Shown piece after piece: positions 7,212 through 15,886 of a stretch of DNA of 64,000 nt. Position 1 is the first letter of the stretch, and the number at the start of each line of letters is the position of its first letter. Source of the stretch: JAGWBF01 sp963663025 (GTDB lineage: Bacteria > Chloroflexota > Dehalococcoidia > Lucifugimonadales > JAGWBF01); contig OY760073.1 in the NCBI GenBank assembly GCA_963663025.1, positions 496,001-560,000 on the forward strand. Direction: 5' to 3'. Made by a program: the position numbers and the translations under genes. Below the pieces are notes generated by a model. It saw only the letters and a list, made by a program, of their open reading frames with translations. It was not told where the DNA came from and made no database searches.

Positions 7212-7925
7212 TTGCGTCACTATGAGCTAATGGTTGTCCTTAGCCCCATCCTCTCGGCCGAGGAGGTGGCAGGCTCTAAGGACCGGATCAAGCTTCTGAT
7301 CGATCAGCAGGGTGGAACGATTACCCGGGAAGACCAGTGGGGAATGAGGAGGTTGGCCTACCCCATTCGGAAGGCAGGTCAGACCTTCCTCGAAGGCAAC
7401 TACCTGCTCACCCATTTTGCCACTGAAGGCGTACTTTCCCGCGACTTGGAAGGGCAGCTGAACCTTTCCGAGGATGTACTTCGTTACCTCGTGGTCAAGT
7501 CAGAACCTCCCAAGCCAGTTCAGGCCGCCCCCGCCGAGGAAGCTCCCTCAGCACCTGAAGGCGTCGAGGTCGACGGGGCTTCTGCTCCCGAGGCGGCAGT
7601 CGAAGAGGTCCCCACCGCCGAGGCTGAAGGGGAGACTGGCGCCGCTGTGGAGGACCCTCCCGTTGCGGCTGTTGAAGAAGCACCTGTCGATGAGGCGACC
7701 GTCGTGGAAGATGTTGAGGCGGCCGTGCCTGAAGCGGATACGGACCTTCCCGAAAGCGAATCCGCCCCGGAGGCTTCAATAGAAGATGCTGAGCAAGGTA
7801 GTGAAGAGCTGACCGCCGAATCCGGGGATGCGGATTCCATTTCTGAAGAGGCCGATGGCGGGGCTGATGAACAAGCTGAGGAAGAGTCTGCAGAGAATCC
7901 GGAAGATGGGGAGACCCGGCCATGA
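7212..7925 (+). CDS. rpsF: 30S ribosomal protein S6 with long acidic C-terminal extension
   Basis: Residues 1-96 (MRHYELMVVLSPILSAEEV ... LRYLVVKSEP) are a normal S6, which binds 16S rRNA with S18. Residues 102-237 form an extension rich in Glu, Ala, Asp, Pro and Ser, with no Lys or Arg until Arg236. Normal bacterial S6 is about 95-135 residues. The start is TTG at 7212, supported by the canonical S6 N-terminus and CGGAGAA 6-7 bases upstream. The stop overlaps the ssb start (ATGA), so the two are translationally coupled. The extension is in frame and free of stops, so it looks real; its function is unknown. Confidence 0.95.
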   Translation: MRHYELMVVLSPILSAEEVAGSKDRIKLLIDQQGGTITREDQWGMRRLAYPIRKAGQTFLEGNYLLTHFATEGVLSRDLEGQLNLSEDVLRYLVVKSEPPKPVQAAPAEEAPSAPEGVEVDGASAPEAAVEEVPTAEAEGETGAAVEDPPVAAVEEAPVDEATVVEDVEAAVPEADTDLPESESAPEASIEDAEQGSEELTAESGDADSISEEADGGADEQAEEESAENPEDGETRP

Positions 7926-8326
7926 CGATGAACAAGATGATCATCATAGGCAACCTGGGGTCTGACCCCGAGATGCGTTACACTCCCGGAGGCCAGGCTG
8001 TGACCAGCTTCCGCGTTGCCACCAATTACAGGTACACCACCGCCGATGGCGAGCGACGGGACGAGACAGAGTGGTTTTCCATTGCCGCTTGGGGCAGGTT
8101 GGCCGAGACCTGCAACCAGTACCTGACCAAGGGCAAGAAGGTGTACGTGGAGGGCAGGCTGCGCAGCCGCTCTTACGAGGCCAGGGATGGTGAGACTCGA
8201 TTTGTCATGGAAGTTAACGCCACGGAAGTCCGGTTCCTGGATCCCGCCGGTGGACGTTCAGAAGACTTTCCGAGGGGAGACGGCGACGGAGATTCAGGCA
8301 TGGATGTGGATAGCCTGCCATTCTAG
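7922..8326 (+). CDS. ssb: single-stranded DNA-binding protein
   Basis: SSB coats single-stranded DNA in replication and repair. The OB fold runs MNKMIIIGNLGSDPEMRYTPGGQAVTSFRVATNYRY ... VYVEGRLRSRSYEARDGETRF, followed by a short acidic linker and the protein-interaction tip DVDSLPF, a variant of the usual DDDIPF. The 134-residue length is short for SSB because the linker is brief. It overlaps rpsF by 4 bases and lies in the standard rpsF-ssb-rpsR order. Confidence 0.96.
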   Translation: MTMNKMIIIGNLGSDPEMRYTPGGQAVTSFRVATNYRYTTADGERRDETEWFSIAAWGRLAETCNQYLTKGKKVYVEGRLRSRSYEARDGETRFVMEVNATEVRFLDPAGGRSEDFPRGDGDGDSGMDVDSLPF

Positions 8327-8357
8327 TAGCCCAATATCCAGAGGAGAAACATAGCCC

Positions 8358-8651
8358 ATGACCTCAGGCGCGTTTCGCAGAGGCGGCAGGCCTGGAGGGG
8401 GTCGCCCCCGACGAGGCAGATATGTGCAGCGAAGGAAGGTCTGCTCCTTTTGCGCGGACCACATTCCTTCCATCGGGTATAAGGACTTGGACCGTCTGCG
8501 TCGCTACCTGTCTGATCGTGCAAAGATCGAACCCAGGAGAAAGACCGGAGTTTGTGCAGGCCATCAGCGAGAGTTGGCGACGGCCATCAAGCGGGCCCGG
8601 CACTTGGCGTTGCTCCCATTTACCCCGGTCCATTCCCGGGCCCCTGCCTAG
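8358..8651 (+). CDS. rpsR: 30S ribosomal protein S18
   Basis: 97 residues with the S18 core VCSFCADHIPSIGYKDLDRLRRYLSDRAKIEPRRKTGVCAGHQRELATAIKRARHLALLPF. It has Cys residues at VCSFC and GVCAGH typical of the zinc-binding form, and a Gly/Arg-rich N-terminus. GAGGAGAAA precedes the ATG. S18 is the binding partner of S6 encoded two genes upstream. Confidence 0.96.
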   Translation: MTSGAFRRGGRPGGGRPRRGRYVQRRKVCSFCADHIPSIGYKDLDRLRRYLSDRAKIEPRRKTGVCAGHQRELATAIKRARHLALLPFTPVHSRAPA

Positions 8652-8746
8652 TTCTGTCACATGGCCGAAAGGGCGATTAGGCAGGGTTCCCAACCCCACC
8701 GTCGCATCCATCAGGTCCCGATGACCCTGTCCCAGCAGCTAAGATA

Positions 8747-9925
8747 ATGACCACCTCCTCCAGTGGACGTTCTCCCCGTTCCCAGGGTGGCGATCGAAGA
8801 ATGAGGTCAAGGAGACCCCCGCCTTCTGACCGCCGTATGGCGCGCATGCTGCAAGGGGAGAACCCGCGCCGCAGGCTGGTCCTGATGGGTATTGTTCTCG
8901 CCCTACTTGTACTGATTGGAGGAATCGGCGGCTACGGCTACTACACGACCTTCGTGGCGCCCACGAGGATCCTCGCAGTGCGCGTGGGTGATGAGGTCCA
9001 TACCCAGGGCGATATCGTCGTTCGCTTGAAGATGCAGCAGGCCGCGAAAATCGCCCTGGGCGAAATATTCGACCTTGGACGGGAACCCTTCGAGGCGGTG
9101 CGACAAGTTACCGAGGCTGAGGTCATTCGCCGGGCGGCCCCGGAATACGACGTTTGGGTGACACCCGACGATATCGAGGTGGTGCTGCGCCAGAGGTTCT
9201 ATCCGAGGAATGTGGGCGAGGATACTCCTCTGGACAGGCCGGAACGGGAGTATAGGGAGAACTACAGCAACTTCCTGGAGAGAAGCCACCTGTCTCATTC
9301 TGACTACAGCGGGTTCGTGGAGGAAGAAGTGTACCGCTCCTTTATGCTGGAGGCGCTGGGTGAGAATCTTCCACCCGAAGCTGAGCAGGTAGAGGTACAG
9401 TGGGTACGTCTTCCTTCGCTGATTGACCCTAGGGTGCAACAAAACCCGGGCCCCGGCGCCGACCATGTAAGGGACCGGCTGCTGTCTGAGGACTTCAGCG
9501 CTGTTGCACGGGAGTTTTCCCAGGACTTCGAATACGCCAACAGCGCCGGGTATGTGGGATGGGTGCCTGAGGGAGCATTCCCCTTCCTGGACGACCTTTT
9601 GTTCGGTACCGAAGATGAGTCCCCCCTGGAATACTTCGAAGTTAGCGAGCCGGTCCACCACCCGAATGACCCCGAGGGCATTTTCATCATAAGAGTCCTG
9701 GATGGCCCGGAGGTCCGCCCCATCTCGGATCTCATGCGGTTCCGGCTTGAGGCCGAAGAGCTGAGCAGATGGCTGCGTGAACAGATTAGCCTGGGTTCCG
9801 AAGAGGGCTGGTTGGAGATAAACAACGACAGCTCTCTATACTCTTGGGTGGTCAAGCAACTAAAGGCCACCTCGCCGGATGCTACCCCTCCGCCTGCGAG
9901 CGATCCCGGGCTGGACATCAGGTAA
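8747..9925 (+). CDS. membrane-anchored parvulin-type peptidyl-prolyl isomerase / SurA-like chaperone
   Basis: The 392-residue protein has a basic cytoplasmic N-terminus, one membrane helix (about residues 44-68, LVLMGIVLALLVLIGGIGGYGYY), a SurA-N-like helical region, and a parvulin domain (about 205-320, with LLSEDFSAVAREFSQDFEYANSAGYVGWVPEGAF). Such proteins help exported proteins fold outside the membrane. It is the first gene of a long same-strand run; hom follows after 6 bases. The exact isomerase activity is not proven by sequence. Confidence 0.85.
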   Translation: MTTSSSGRSPRSQGGDRRMRSRRPPPSDRRMARMLQGENPRRRLVLMGIVLALLVLIGGIGGYGYYTTFVAPTRILAVRVGDEVHTQGDIVVRLKMQQAAKIALGEIFDLGREPFEAVRQVTEAEVIRRAAPEYDVWVTPDDIEVVLRQRFYPRNVGEDTPLDRPEREYRENYSNFLERSHLSHSDYSGFVEEEVYRSFMLEALGENLPPEAEQVEVQWVRLPSLIDPRVQQNPGPGADHVRDRLLSEDFSAVAREFSQDFEYANSAGYVGWVPEGAFPFLDDLLFGTEDESPLEYFEVSEPVHHPNDPEGIFIIRVLDGPEVRPISDLMRFRLEAEELSRWLREQISLGSEEGWLEINNDSSLYSWVVKQLKATSPDATPPPASDPGLDIR

Positions 9926-9931
9926 GCGGCG

Positions 9932-11230
9932 ATGAATATACAGATTGGCCTGCTGGGCGCGGGTGTGGTGGGGAGCGCCGTTGCCAAGGTCTTGTTGGAA
10001 TGCACGGAGGACCTCGGGCGCAAGATTGGCGGCCCTTTAGGACTTAAGAAGGTCTTGGTGCGGGATGCGGGGAAACTCCGGTCGACCCAGATACCGCAGG
10101 ATCTGCTGACCACCGATTTTGTTGAAGTCCTCAACGACCCCGACATCCAGATTGTCGTGGAGCTGATGGGAGGGGAGGAGCCGGCCGCGGGGTACATCGA
10201 GAAGCTGCTGGGTGCAGGCAAGCACGTCGTAACGGCAAACAAAGAAGTCATCGCCAAGCGCGGGCCGGAGTTGTCGGCAAAGGCCAGGTCCGCTGAGCGC
10301 CAGCTCTCATTCGAGGCCAGCGTAGGGGCCGGTATACCCATCATCAGTCCCCTGAGCCGGGACTTGCTGGCCAACGACATTCGCTCCATCCGCGCTATCG
10401 TCAACGGCACCACGAACTATATCGTGACCCGTATGGACATGGACAATCTGGGGTTCGCAGATGCCCTACAGGAAGCCCAGAACCTGGGGTTTGCCGAGTC
10501 CGACCCAACCAATGACATAGCCGGAATCGACGCAGCCTACAAGCTAGCCATTCTTGCATCGCTGGCCTTCCACACCAAGGTGGTCCCGGAGGATGTCTTC
10601 CGCGAGGGGATTTCAAGCCTGGAAGCCCAGGACTTCAGGTACTCCCGGGAGTTGGGTTTTGCCATCAAGCTGCTGGCCATTGCCCACAAGGAGAACGGTT
10701 CGTTGCAGCTCCGGGTCCATCCAGCCATGGTGCCCGAGGACCATATCCTAGCGAGCATCGACGGTGCCTTCAATGCCATCGAAGTCGAAGGAGACCTGAT
10801 GGGGCGGGTGCTCTTCCATGGCATGGGAGCCGGAAGCGAGTCCACCGCCAGTGCGGTGATCGGCGATGTAATAGAGATCGCCCGGAAGCTGAACTTGAAC
10901 ATCAAGCCCCTTCCCATGGAGGAGAATTCCGGGTCCATCGCCATTGTTCCCATGTCCGATCTGGTCAGCCGGTACTACTTCCGCCTTAACGTCGCCGATA
11001 GAGCGGGCGTCCTGGCCAGGATTGCCAAGGTGCTGGGGGACAGGGATATCAGCATCGCCTCGGTCATCCAGAAGGATGCTGATCTTTCCACCCAAACCGC
11101 AGATCTGGTCGTTACAACCCATCCGTCCAGGGAGGATGCGGTCCAGGAGTCCATCAGGAGCATGGGAGAGTTGGATGTGGTGAGGAAGGTCAGCAACATG
11201 GTGCGGATCGAGGACTGGCCTTCCAGGTAG
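9932..11230 (+). CDS. hom: homoserine dehydrogenase
   Basis: Reduces aspartate semialdehyde to homoserine for threonine and methionine synthesis. The N-terminal NAD(P) fold is IGLLGAGVVGSAVAKVL, the catalytic part has VVTANKEVIAKRGPEL and GTTNYIVTRM, and the C-terminal ACT domain (about 345-425, YYFRLNVADRAGVLARIAKVL) is where threonine normally inhibits. 432 residues is the usual length. It lies immediately upstream of thrC. Confidence 0.97.
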   Translation: MNIQIGLLGAGVVGSAVAKVLLECTEDLGRKIGGPLGLKKVLVRDAGKLRSTQIPQDLLTTDFVEVLNDPDIQIVVELMGGEEPAAGYIEKLLGAGKHVVTANKEVIAKRGPELSAKARSAERQLSFEASVGAGIPIISPLSRDLLANDIRSIRAIVNGTTNYIVTRMDMDNLGFADALQEAQNLGFAESDPTNDIAGIDAAYKLAILASLAFHTKVVPEDVFREGISSLEAQDFRYSRELGFAIKLLAIAHKENGSLQLRVHPAMVPEDHILASIDGAFNAIEVEGDLMGRVLFHGMGAGSESTASAVIGDVIEIARKLNLNIKPLPMEENSGSIAIVPMSDLVSRYYFRLNVADRAGVLARIAKVLGDRDISIASVIQKDADLSTQTADLVVTTHPSREDAVQESIRSMGELDVVRKVSNMVRIEDWPSR

Positions 11231-11304
11231 GCTTTGGGCGTCGAATAGGTTAATATGGAGATGGCCTAACGAAGTTGGGCTTTCGCAAAAGAGCAGAAGG
11301 AAGA

Positions 11305-12384
11305 ATGCAGAAGGGAATCCTGGAAACCTATCAGTCTTTCCTCCCTATTGAGGAATCAACCCCCATAGTCTCCATGGGAGAAGGCAACACTCCCTTGGTG
11401 AAGTCGGTGCAATTGGGCAAGGTGCTGGGGTGTGAGGAGCTGTACTTCAAGCTGGAGGGCTGCAACCCCACGGGCTCCTTCAAGGACCGGGGAATGGCTA
11501 TGGCTGTTGCCAAGGCACTGGAATCGGGCAGCAGGGCCATAATGTGTGCTTCTACGGGAAATACAAGCGCGTCGGCAGCGGCCTACGGAGGCCGCTTTTC
11601 TATTTCCACGGTTGTTGTTGTCCCGAAGGGCAAGATAGCAGCCGGCAAGGTCACCCAAGCTATGGCCCATGGCGCGCGGATTATCATGGTGGATGGTTCC
11701 TTCGATCAGGCTCTGTCCCTGGTGCGGAACTTCACTGATCAGCATCCCATCACCCTGGTGAACTCAATCAACCCTTATCGCCTGGAAGGTCAAAAGACGG
11801 CGGCATTCGAAATAGTGGACGATTTGGGCGATGCCCCTGACTACCTGTTTATTCCCACCGGCAATGCCGGGAACATCACCGCTTACTGGAAGGGATTCAA
11901 GGAGTACTACGAGGCCGAGATATCCCGCAACCTGCCCAAGATGATGGGATTCCAGGCCGAGGGAGCGGCCCCAATCGTGCTCGGCCATCCCGTGGAAGAC
12001 CCCACTACCGTAGCCTCAGCAATCCGCATTGGCAACCCTGCCAACTGGACGGCTGCCCTGGCTGCCAGGGATGACTCTGGCGGAGCGATAGACATGGTCT
12101 CCGACGATGAGATATTGGAAGCTTATGAGCTCCTGGCATCCTGCGAGGGCATCTTCTGCGAGCCGGCTTCGGCAGCATCCTTCGCAGGACTGCGAAAGCT
12201 GCATGCCGAAGGCCTGGACGTGGCCAGTCAGCGTGTTGTGTGTATAATCACCGGTACCGGACTAAAAGACCCGGATACTGCTGTGGAACGATTCGTCCCC
12301 GAGATCACCGAGATCGGTGCTGACCCCCAAGACCTGGAGAAGGCCCTTCAGTCGATTTCCGAAGCTGGAGAAGGGATTGGTTGA
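11305..12384 (+). CDS. thrC: threonine synthase
   Basis: PLP enzyme that turns O-phosphohomoserine into threonine. The PLP lysine lies in NPTGSFKDRGMAMAV; TGNTSASAAAYGG and the glycine loop IPTGNAGNITAYW match the family. I choose ATG 11305 (MQKGILETYQSFLP) because AGAAGGAAG precedes it; an in-frame TTG at 11275 would add ten residues. The stop overlaps the folE start region. Confidence 0.95.
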   Translation: MQKGILETYQSFLPIEESTPIVSMGEGNTPLVKSVQLGKVLGCEELYFKLEGCNPTGSFKDRGMAMAVAKALESGSRAIMCASTGNTSASAAAYGGRFSISTVVVVPKGKIAAGKVTQAMAHGARIIMVDGSFDQALSLVRNFTDQHPITLVNSINPYRLEGQKTAAFEIVDDLGDAPDYLFIPTGNAGNITAYWKGFKEYYEAEISRNLPKMMGFQAEGAAPIVLGHPVEDPTTVASAIRIGNPANWTAALAARDDSGGAIDMVSDDEILEAYELLASCEGIFCEPASAASFAGLRKLHAEGLDVASQRVVCIITGTGLKDPDTAVERFVPEITEIGADPQDLEKALQSISEAGEGIG

Positions 12385-12949
12385 CGAAAACCAGGTGCAG
12401 TTTGCAGTGCGCTCTCTGCTGGACGCCATCGGCGACGATCCCCATCGGGAGGGCCTGCAGAACACGCCCCTCCGGGTGGCAAGAATGTACTCGGAGTTGT
12501 TCTCGGGGATCGGTGTCAATGCAGCTTCGGTCATAGACGCCATATTCGAGGAGGAAGACACCCACGGGGGGCTGGTAAAGCTCAAGGATATCCCTTTCCA
12601 TTCCATGTGCGAGCACCATCTGCTCCCCTTCTTCGGCCGGGCCAACATCGCCTACATACCCAGGGGTAGGATCGCCGGGGCCAGCAAGCTGGCAAGGGCC
12701 TTGGACGTTATTGCAAAACGCCCCCAGCTCCAGGAGCGAATGACGCAGCAATTAGCCGACGCCGTCTACGAGGCGTTGGACCCCGACGGTGTGGCGGTCA
12801 CGCTGGAAGCGGAGCATCTGTGCATGGCAATGCGGGGCGTCAGGAAGGCGGGAAGCTCCATCTCAACCTCCGCCGTTCGCGGAAGCTTCTGGAGTGAGGG
12901 AGTAAGCCGGGGTATGCTCCTCGCCTCGCTGGGACTGGCGGCTGAGTGA
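12377..12949 (+). CDS. folE: GTP cyclohydrolase I
   Basis: Makes dihydroneopterin triphosphate, the first step of tetrahydrofolate synthesis. It has zinc ligands in SMCEHHLLPF and in EAEHLCMAMRGV, the family core GRIAGASKLARALDVIAKRPQLQERMTQQLAD, and ends TSAVRGSF. TTG 12377 (MVDENQVQFAVRSLLDAIGDDPHREGLQ) fits the usual length (190 residues), has GGAGAAGGG directly upstream, and overlaps the thrC stop. folP begins at the other end of the window. Confidence 0.94.
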   Translation: MVDENQVQFAVRSLLDAIGDDPHREGLQNTPLRVARMYSELFSGIGVNAASVIDAIFEEEDTHGGLVKLKDIPFHSMCEHHLLPFFGRANIAYIPRGRIAGASKLARALDVIAKRPQLQERMTQQLADAVYEALDPDGVAVTLEAEHLCMAMRGVRKAGSSISTSAVRGSFWSEGVSRGMLLASLGLAAE

Positions 12950-13929
12950 CTGGGCTGGTCCGATACACCTCCATCAACGGATGGGAGGAAGCTTGGCAAA
13001 GTCTCCTTCCGCGATGCGCCTTCGACGCCCCGTTCTTGACGCCGCGCTGGCAGCAGGCTTGGTGGGAAGAGTATGGCGACAGCTCGGAGACGCACCTGCT
13101 TCTCATGACGGGCGACGAGGGCCTTCGCGCTATTGCGCCCCTGTCCAGGCGGGATGGGGAGATGACTTTCATAGGGGACCCCAATGTGTGCGACTACGCC
13201 GATTTCCTCGTGTCCCAGGGTGCGGAAGACCAGTTCTATCCCATGCTCCTTGACTATCTGGATGATGAAGAGTGGCAAGAGCTGAAATTGTTCTCTCTCC
13301 CCCAGGAGTCACCGACACTAACCAAGCTGCCCGACCTGGCCCGAGAGCGGGGCCACCGGGTGGACATCGAAGAAGAAGATGTTGCCCCAGGTGTCGCCTT
13401 ACCCGACACCTGGGATGAGTACTTGGGGAACCTGAGCAAGAAGGACCGGCACGAGCTTCGACGCAAGATGCGCAGGCTGGAATCCTATGATCAAGGCTTC
13501 GGTTGGTACGGGATCACAGATTCGCAGGAAGTCGGGGAATCTCTGGAGGATTTCTTTCGCCTGATGAGGAAGAGCAGGGAAGAGAAGAGCCTCTTCCTCA
13601 CCGGGCCGCGGGAGAGCTTCTTCCGGTCCATGATTATGAAGCTGTCCCGCTCCGGCCTGCTGAAGCTCTTCTTCCTGGAGATGGGTGGAAGGAAGGTAGC
13701 GGCGGCCCTGTGTTTCGACTACGATTCCAAGCGCTTCCTGTACAACAGCGGCTTGGACCCGGACTACAAGTATTACAGCGTGGGACTGCTGCTGCATGCC
13801 CTCTGCATAGGTGATGCCATCGACGGCGGCAGGTCCTACTTCGACTTTCTTCGTGGACCGGAACCCTACAAGTACGATTTGGGTGGGAAGAACAGGGTTA
13901 TCTACCGGATGGTGGTGACACGCTCTTGA
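12946..13929 (+). CDS. CelD/BcsL-like GNAT acetyltransferase
   Basis: 327 residues with a duplicated GNAT-like fold: FLTPRWQQAWWEEYGD near the N-terminus and, in the C-terminal half, a stretch that runs from FLEMGGRKVAAALCFDYDS through a Tyr-rich segment (LYNSGLDPDYKYYSVGLLL) to FDFLRGPEPYKYDLGG, a pattern seen in CelD- and FemAB-like transferases. These act on sugars, polysaccharides or peptides; the substrate here is unknown. The GTG start overlaps the folE stop, and the stop overlaps the glycosyltransferase start. Confidence 0.78.
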   Translation: MTGLVRYTSINGWEEAWQSLLPRCAFDAPFLTPRWQQAWWEEYGDSSETHLLLMTGDEGLRAIAPLSRRDGEMTFIGDPNVCDYADFLVSQGAEDQFYPMLLDYLDDEEWQELKLFSLPQESPTLTKLPDLARERGHRVDIEEEDVAPGVALPDTWDEYLGNLSKKDRHELRRKMRRLESYDQGFGWYGITDSQEVGESLEDFFRLMRKSREEKSLFLTGPRESFFRSMIMKLSRSGLLKLFFLEMGGRKVAAALCFDYDSKRFLYNSGLDPDYKYYSVGLLLHALCIGDAIDGGRSYFDFLRGPEPYKYDLGGKNRVIYRMVVTRS

Positions 13930-15149
13930 AGGTTGCCCACGTTGCTCTGATAAGTTTCCACACCTGCCCCCTGGCCAGCCCAGGCGAGGGGAAGGCTGGC
14001 GGGATGAACGTCTATGTCAGGGAACTCTCCAGGTGCTTCAGCTCCATGGGTGTGAAGGTTGATCTTTACACCCGCCGTCATGCCGACCATGAGAGCGAGG
14101 TGGACCAGGTAGACGAGAACATTCGTGTAATTCATCTGGGAGGCGGACCGATCGATGCGCCCCTGGCCAGCTACCCCCAATACCTTACCGATTTCCTGGA
14201 CAATGTGGTCGGCTTCATAGACCGTAACAATCTTCACTACGATGTCGTCCACTCTCACTACTGGCTGTCGGCTTGGGTCGGGCAGAGGGTTGCCAAGGCC
14301 AGAAACATGGTGCACTGCGTGACCTTCCACACCCTGGCCCAGCTCAAAGTGCAGGCAAAGGCGGGCGAGACAGAGTCTTCCATGCGCTTCGATGTGGAAC
14401 GGGAAAGCATGGCCTCCGCAGACCTGGTGGTGGCTTCCAGTCCCCATGAGCGAGAAGCTATGGTGCGCTTCTACGATGCTCCCAGGGAGCGTATCCAGGT
14501 GGTGCCATGTGGTGTAGACCTGTCCTTGTTCCGGCCCCTGGATATTGGAGAGTCGAGAAAGAAGCTGGGGCTGAACGGCGAGAAGGTCATCATCTACGTG
14601 GGTCGCGTGGAGCCCATCAAGGGCCTGGACCTCCTGCTCAGGAGCACAGCTATGATGGAGGGCAGAGAAGCCCTGAAGGTCCTTATAGTGGGAGGGAATC
14701 TTGCCCAGGAAGATGAAATCCAGAAGCTGAAGGACCTGGCCGACGAGCTGGGTATCTCAAACATCACCGAGTTCATAGGCATAGTGGACCAGAAGCACTT
14801 ACCCATGTACTACAGCGCCGCTGACGTTTGCGTGGTCCCGTCCCACTACGAGAGCTTCGGCTTGGCAGCCCTGGAATCGCTGGCGTGCGGAACCCCTGTC
14901 GTCGCGACCCGGGTGGGAGGCCTCCCGGCCGTTGTCCAGCATGGACGCAACGGGTACCTGATGCCCTGGCGGTGTCCGGAGCCCTTCGCCAACTCCATGG
15001 AGGTCATACTCTACAGCGAGGGCTTGCAAAGAAGTATGAGCGTGGAGGCCAGGAAACGGGCGGAAGGCTTGGGTTGGGAAAATGTCGCCCGGGAGACCCT
15101 CCAGCTTTATGATATGGTCTGGCAGGGCATCCCAGTGCCAAAGGAATAG
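13926..15149 (+). CDS. family 4 glycosyltransferase, MshA-like
   Basis: 407 residues of GT-B fold. The N-terminal part SFHTCPLASPGEGKAGGMNVYVRELSR and DVVHSHYWLSAWVGQ resemble D-inositol-3-phosphate glycosyltransferase (MshA) and related sucrose-phosphate-synthase-like enzymes. The C-terminal donor site is YVGRVEPIKGLDLLL ... PSHYESFGLAALESLACGTPVVATRVGG with the E-x7-E motif. MshA joins UDP-GlcNAc to inositol phosphate in mycothiol synthesis. A tandem GNAT and a PIG-L deacetylase within 3 kb make that reading attractive, but GT4 specificity cannot be fixed from motifs. TTG start overlaps the previous stop. Confidence 0.8.
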   Translation: MKVAHVALISFHTCPLASPGEGKAGGMNVYVRELSRCFSSMGVKVDLYTRRHADHESEVDQVDENIRVIHLGGGPIDAPLASYPQYLTDFLDNVVGFIDRNNLHYDVVHSHYWLSAWVGQRVAKARNMVHCVTFHTLAQLKVQAKAGETESSMRFDVERESMASADLVVASSPHEREAMVRFYDAPRERIQVVPCGVDLSLFRPLDIGESRKKLGLNGEKVIIYVGRVEPIKGLDLLLRSTAMMEGREALKVLIVGGNLAQEDEIQKLKDLADELGISNITEFIGIVDQKHLPMYYSAADVCVVPSHYESFGLAALESLACGTPVVATRVGGLPAVVQHGRNGYLMPWRCPEPFANSMEVILYSEGLQRSMSVEARKRAEGLGWENVARETLQLYDMVWQGIPVPKE

Positions 15150-15151
15150 CT

Positions 15152-15886
15152 TTGAGGTGGCCTCAAAGAACCGGTAGGTCCGTCGGTCGTCATCTCCGGT
15201 CCACCTTGATTGCCGGCTTCCTTATAGTGATGCCGGTGATTGTAACCGTCCTCGTTCTTGGCTTCTTTCTAAACATCTTTGAGAACGTCCTCAAGGAACC
15301 CCTAGATGCTGCGGTCCCCGGCGGCTACAGGCCGGGCATGGGGATCGCTGCTCTCCTTGTAATCGTCTACCTTATAGGACTGGCTGCCACCTTCGTCCTC
15401 GGGCGAAGGCTCCTTGAGCTGGGGCACGGTCTGGTCGATATGATCCCTGTGGTGCGGGGCATCTATAGGACCGCCAGGCAGGCCATGGACATCCTCACAA
15501 CAGTGACCTCGCCCGAAACCAGCAAGTACAGCACCGTGGTGCTGGTAGAGTTCCCCGGCTACGGCCTCAGGTCCCTCGGACTGGTTACTTCCACTATTGA
15601 AGACCAGAATGGCAAGACCCTGTTTGCCGTGTATATGCCTACCTCGCCCTTCCCCACATCAGGGTTTCTGGTGTTCCTGCCCCCGGAGCAGGTGAGCGCC
15701 ACAAACATCAGCGTGGATGATGCGATGAAGCTGATCATTTCAGCGGGGATCGTGTCGCCCGGGAAGGTAGAATCGGACCCGCAGGCGGCCCCCATCTGGG
15801 TGCCGGCGTCTCGGGAAGAGATGGCAGACAAGGGTGTTCTGACCGAGGACCCCAGGGGAAGTCAGAGAGAAGCTTCGAACCAGTGA
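15152..15886 (+). CDS. DUF502 family membrane protein
   Basis: 244 residues. The start RSTLIAGFLIVMPVIVTVLVLGFFLNIFENVL is the typical DUF502 opening helix, a second helix is GMGIAALLVIVYLIGLAATFVLGRRLL, and the soluble part contains IPVVRGIYRTARQAMDILTTVTSPETSKYSTVVLVEFPGYGLRSLGLVTS, characteristic of the family. Function unknown. It starts 2 bases after the glycosyltransferase stop and its last 25 bases overlap the convergent tandem-GNAT gene. Confidence 0.85.
   Translation: MRWPQRTGRSVGRHLRSTLIAGFLIVMPVIVTVLVLGFFLNIFENVLKEPLDAAVPGGYRPGMGIAALLVIVYLIGLAATFVLGRRLLELGHGLVDMIPVVRGIYRTARQAMDILTTVTSPETSKYSTVVLVEFPGYGLRSLGLVTSTIEDQNGKTLFAVYMPTSPFPTSGFLVFLPPEQVSATNISVDDAMKLIISAGIVSPGKVESDPQAAPIWVPASREEMADKGVLTEDPRGSQREASNQ

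Noticed and set aside
7187..7212. S6:S18 autoregulatory RNA motif
   Set aside because: The predicted leader is about 25 nt, too short for the known motif.
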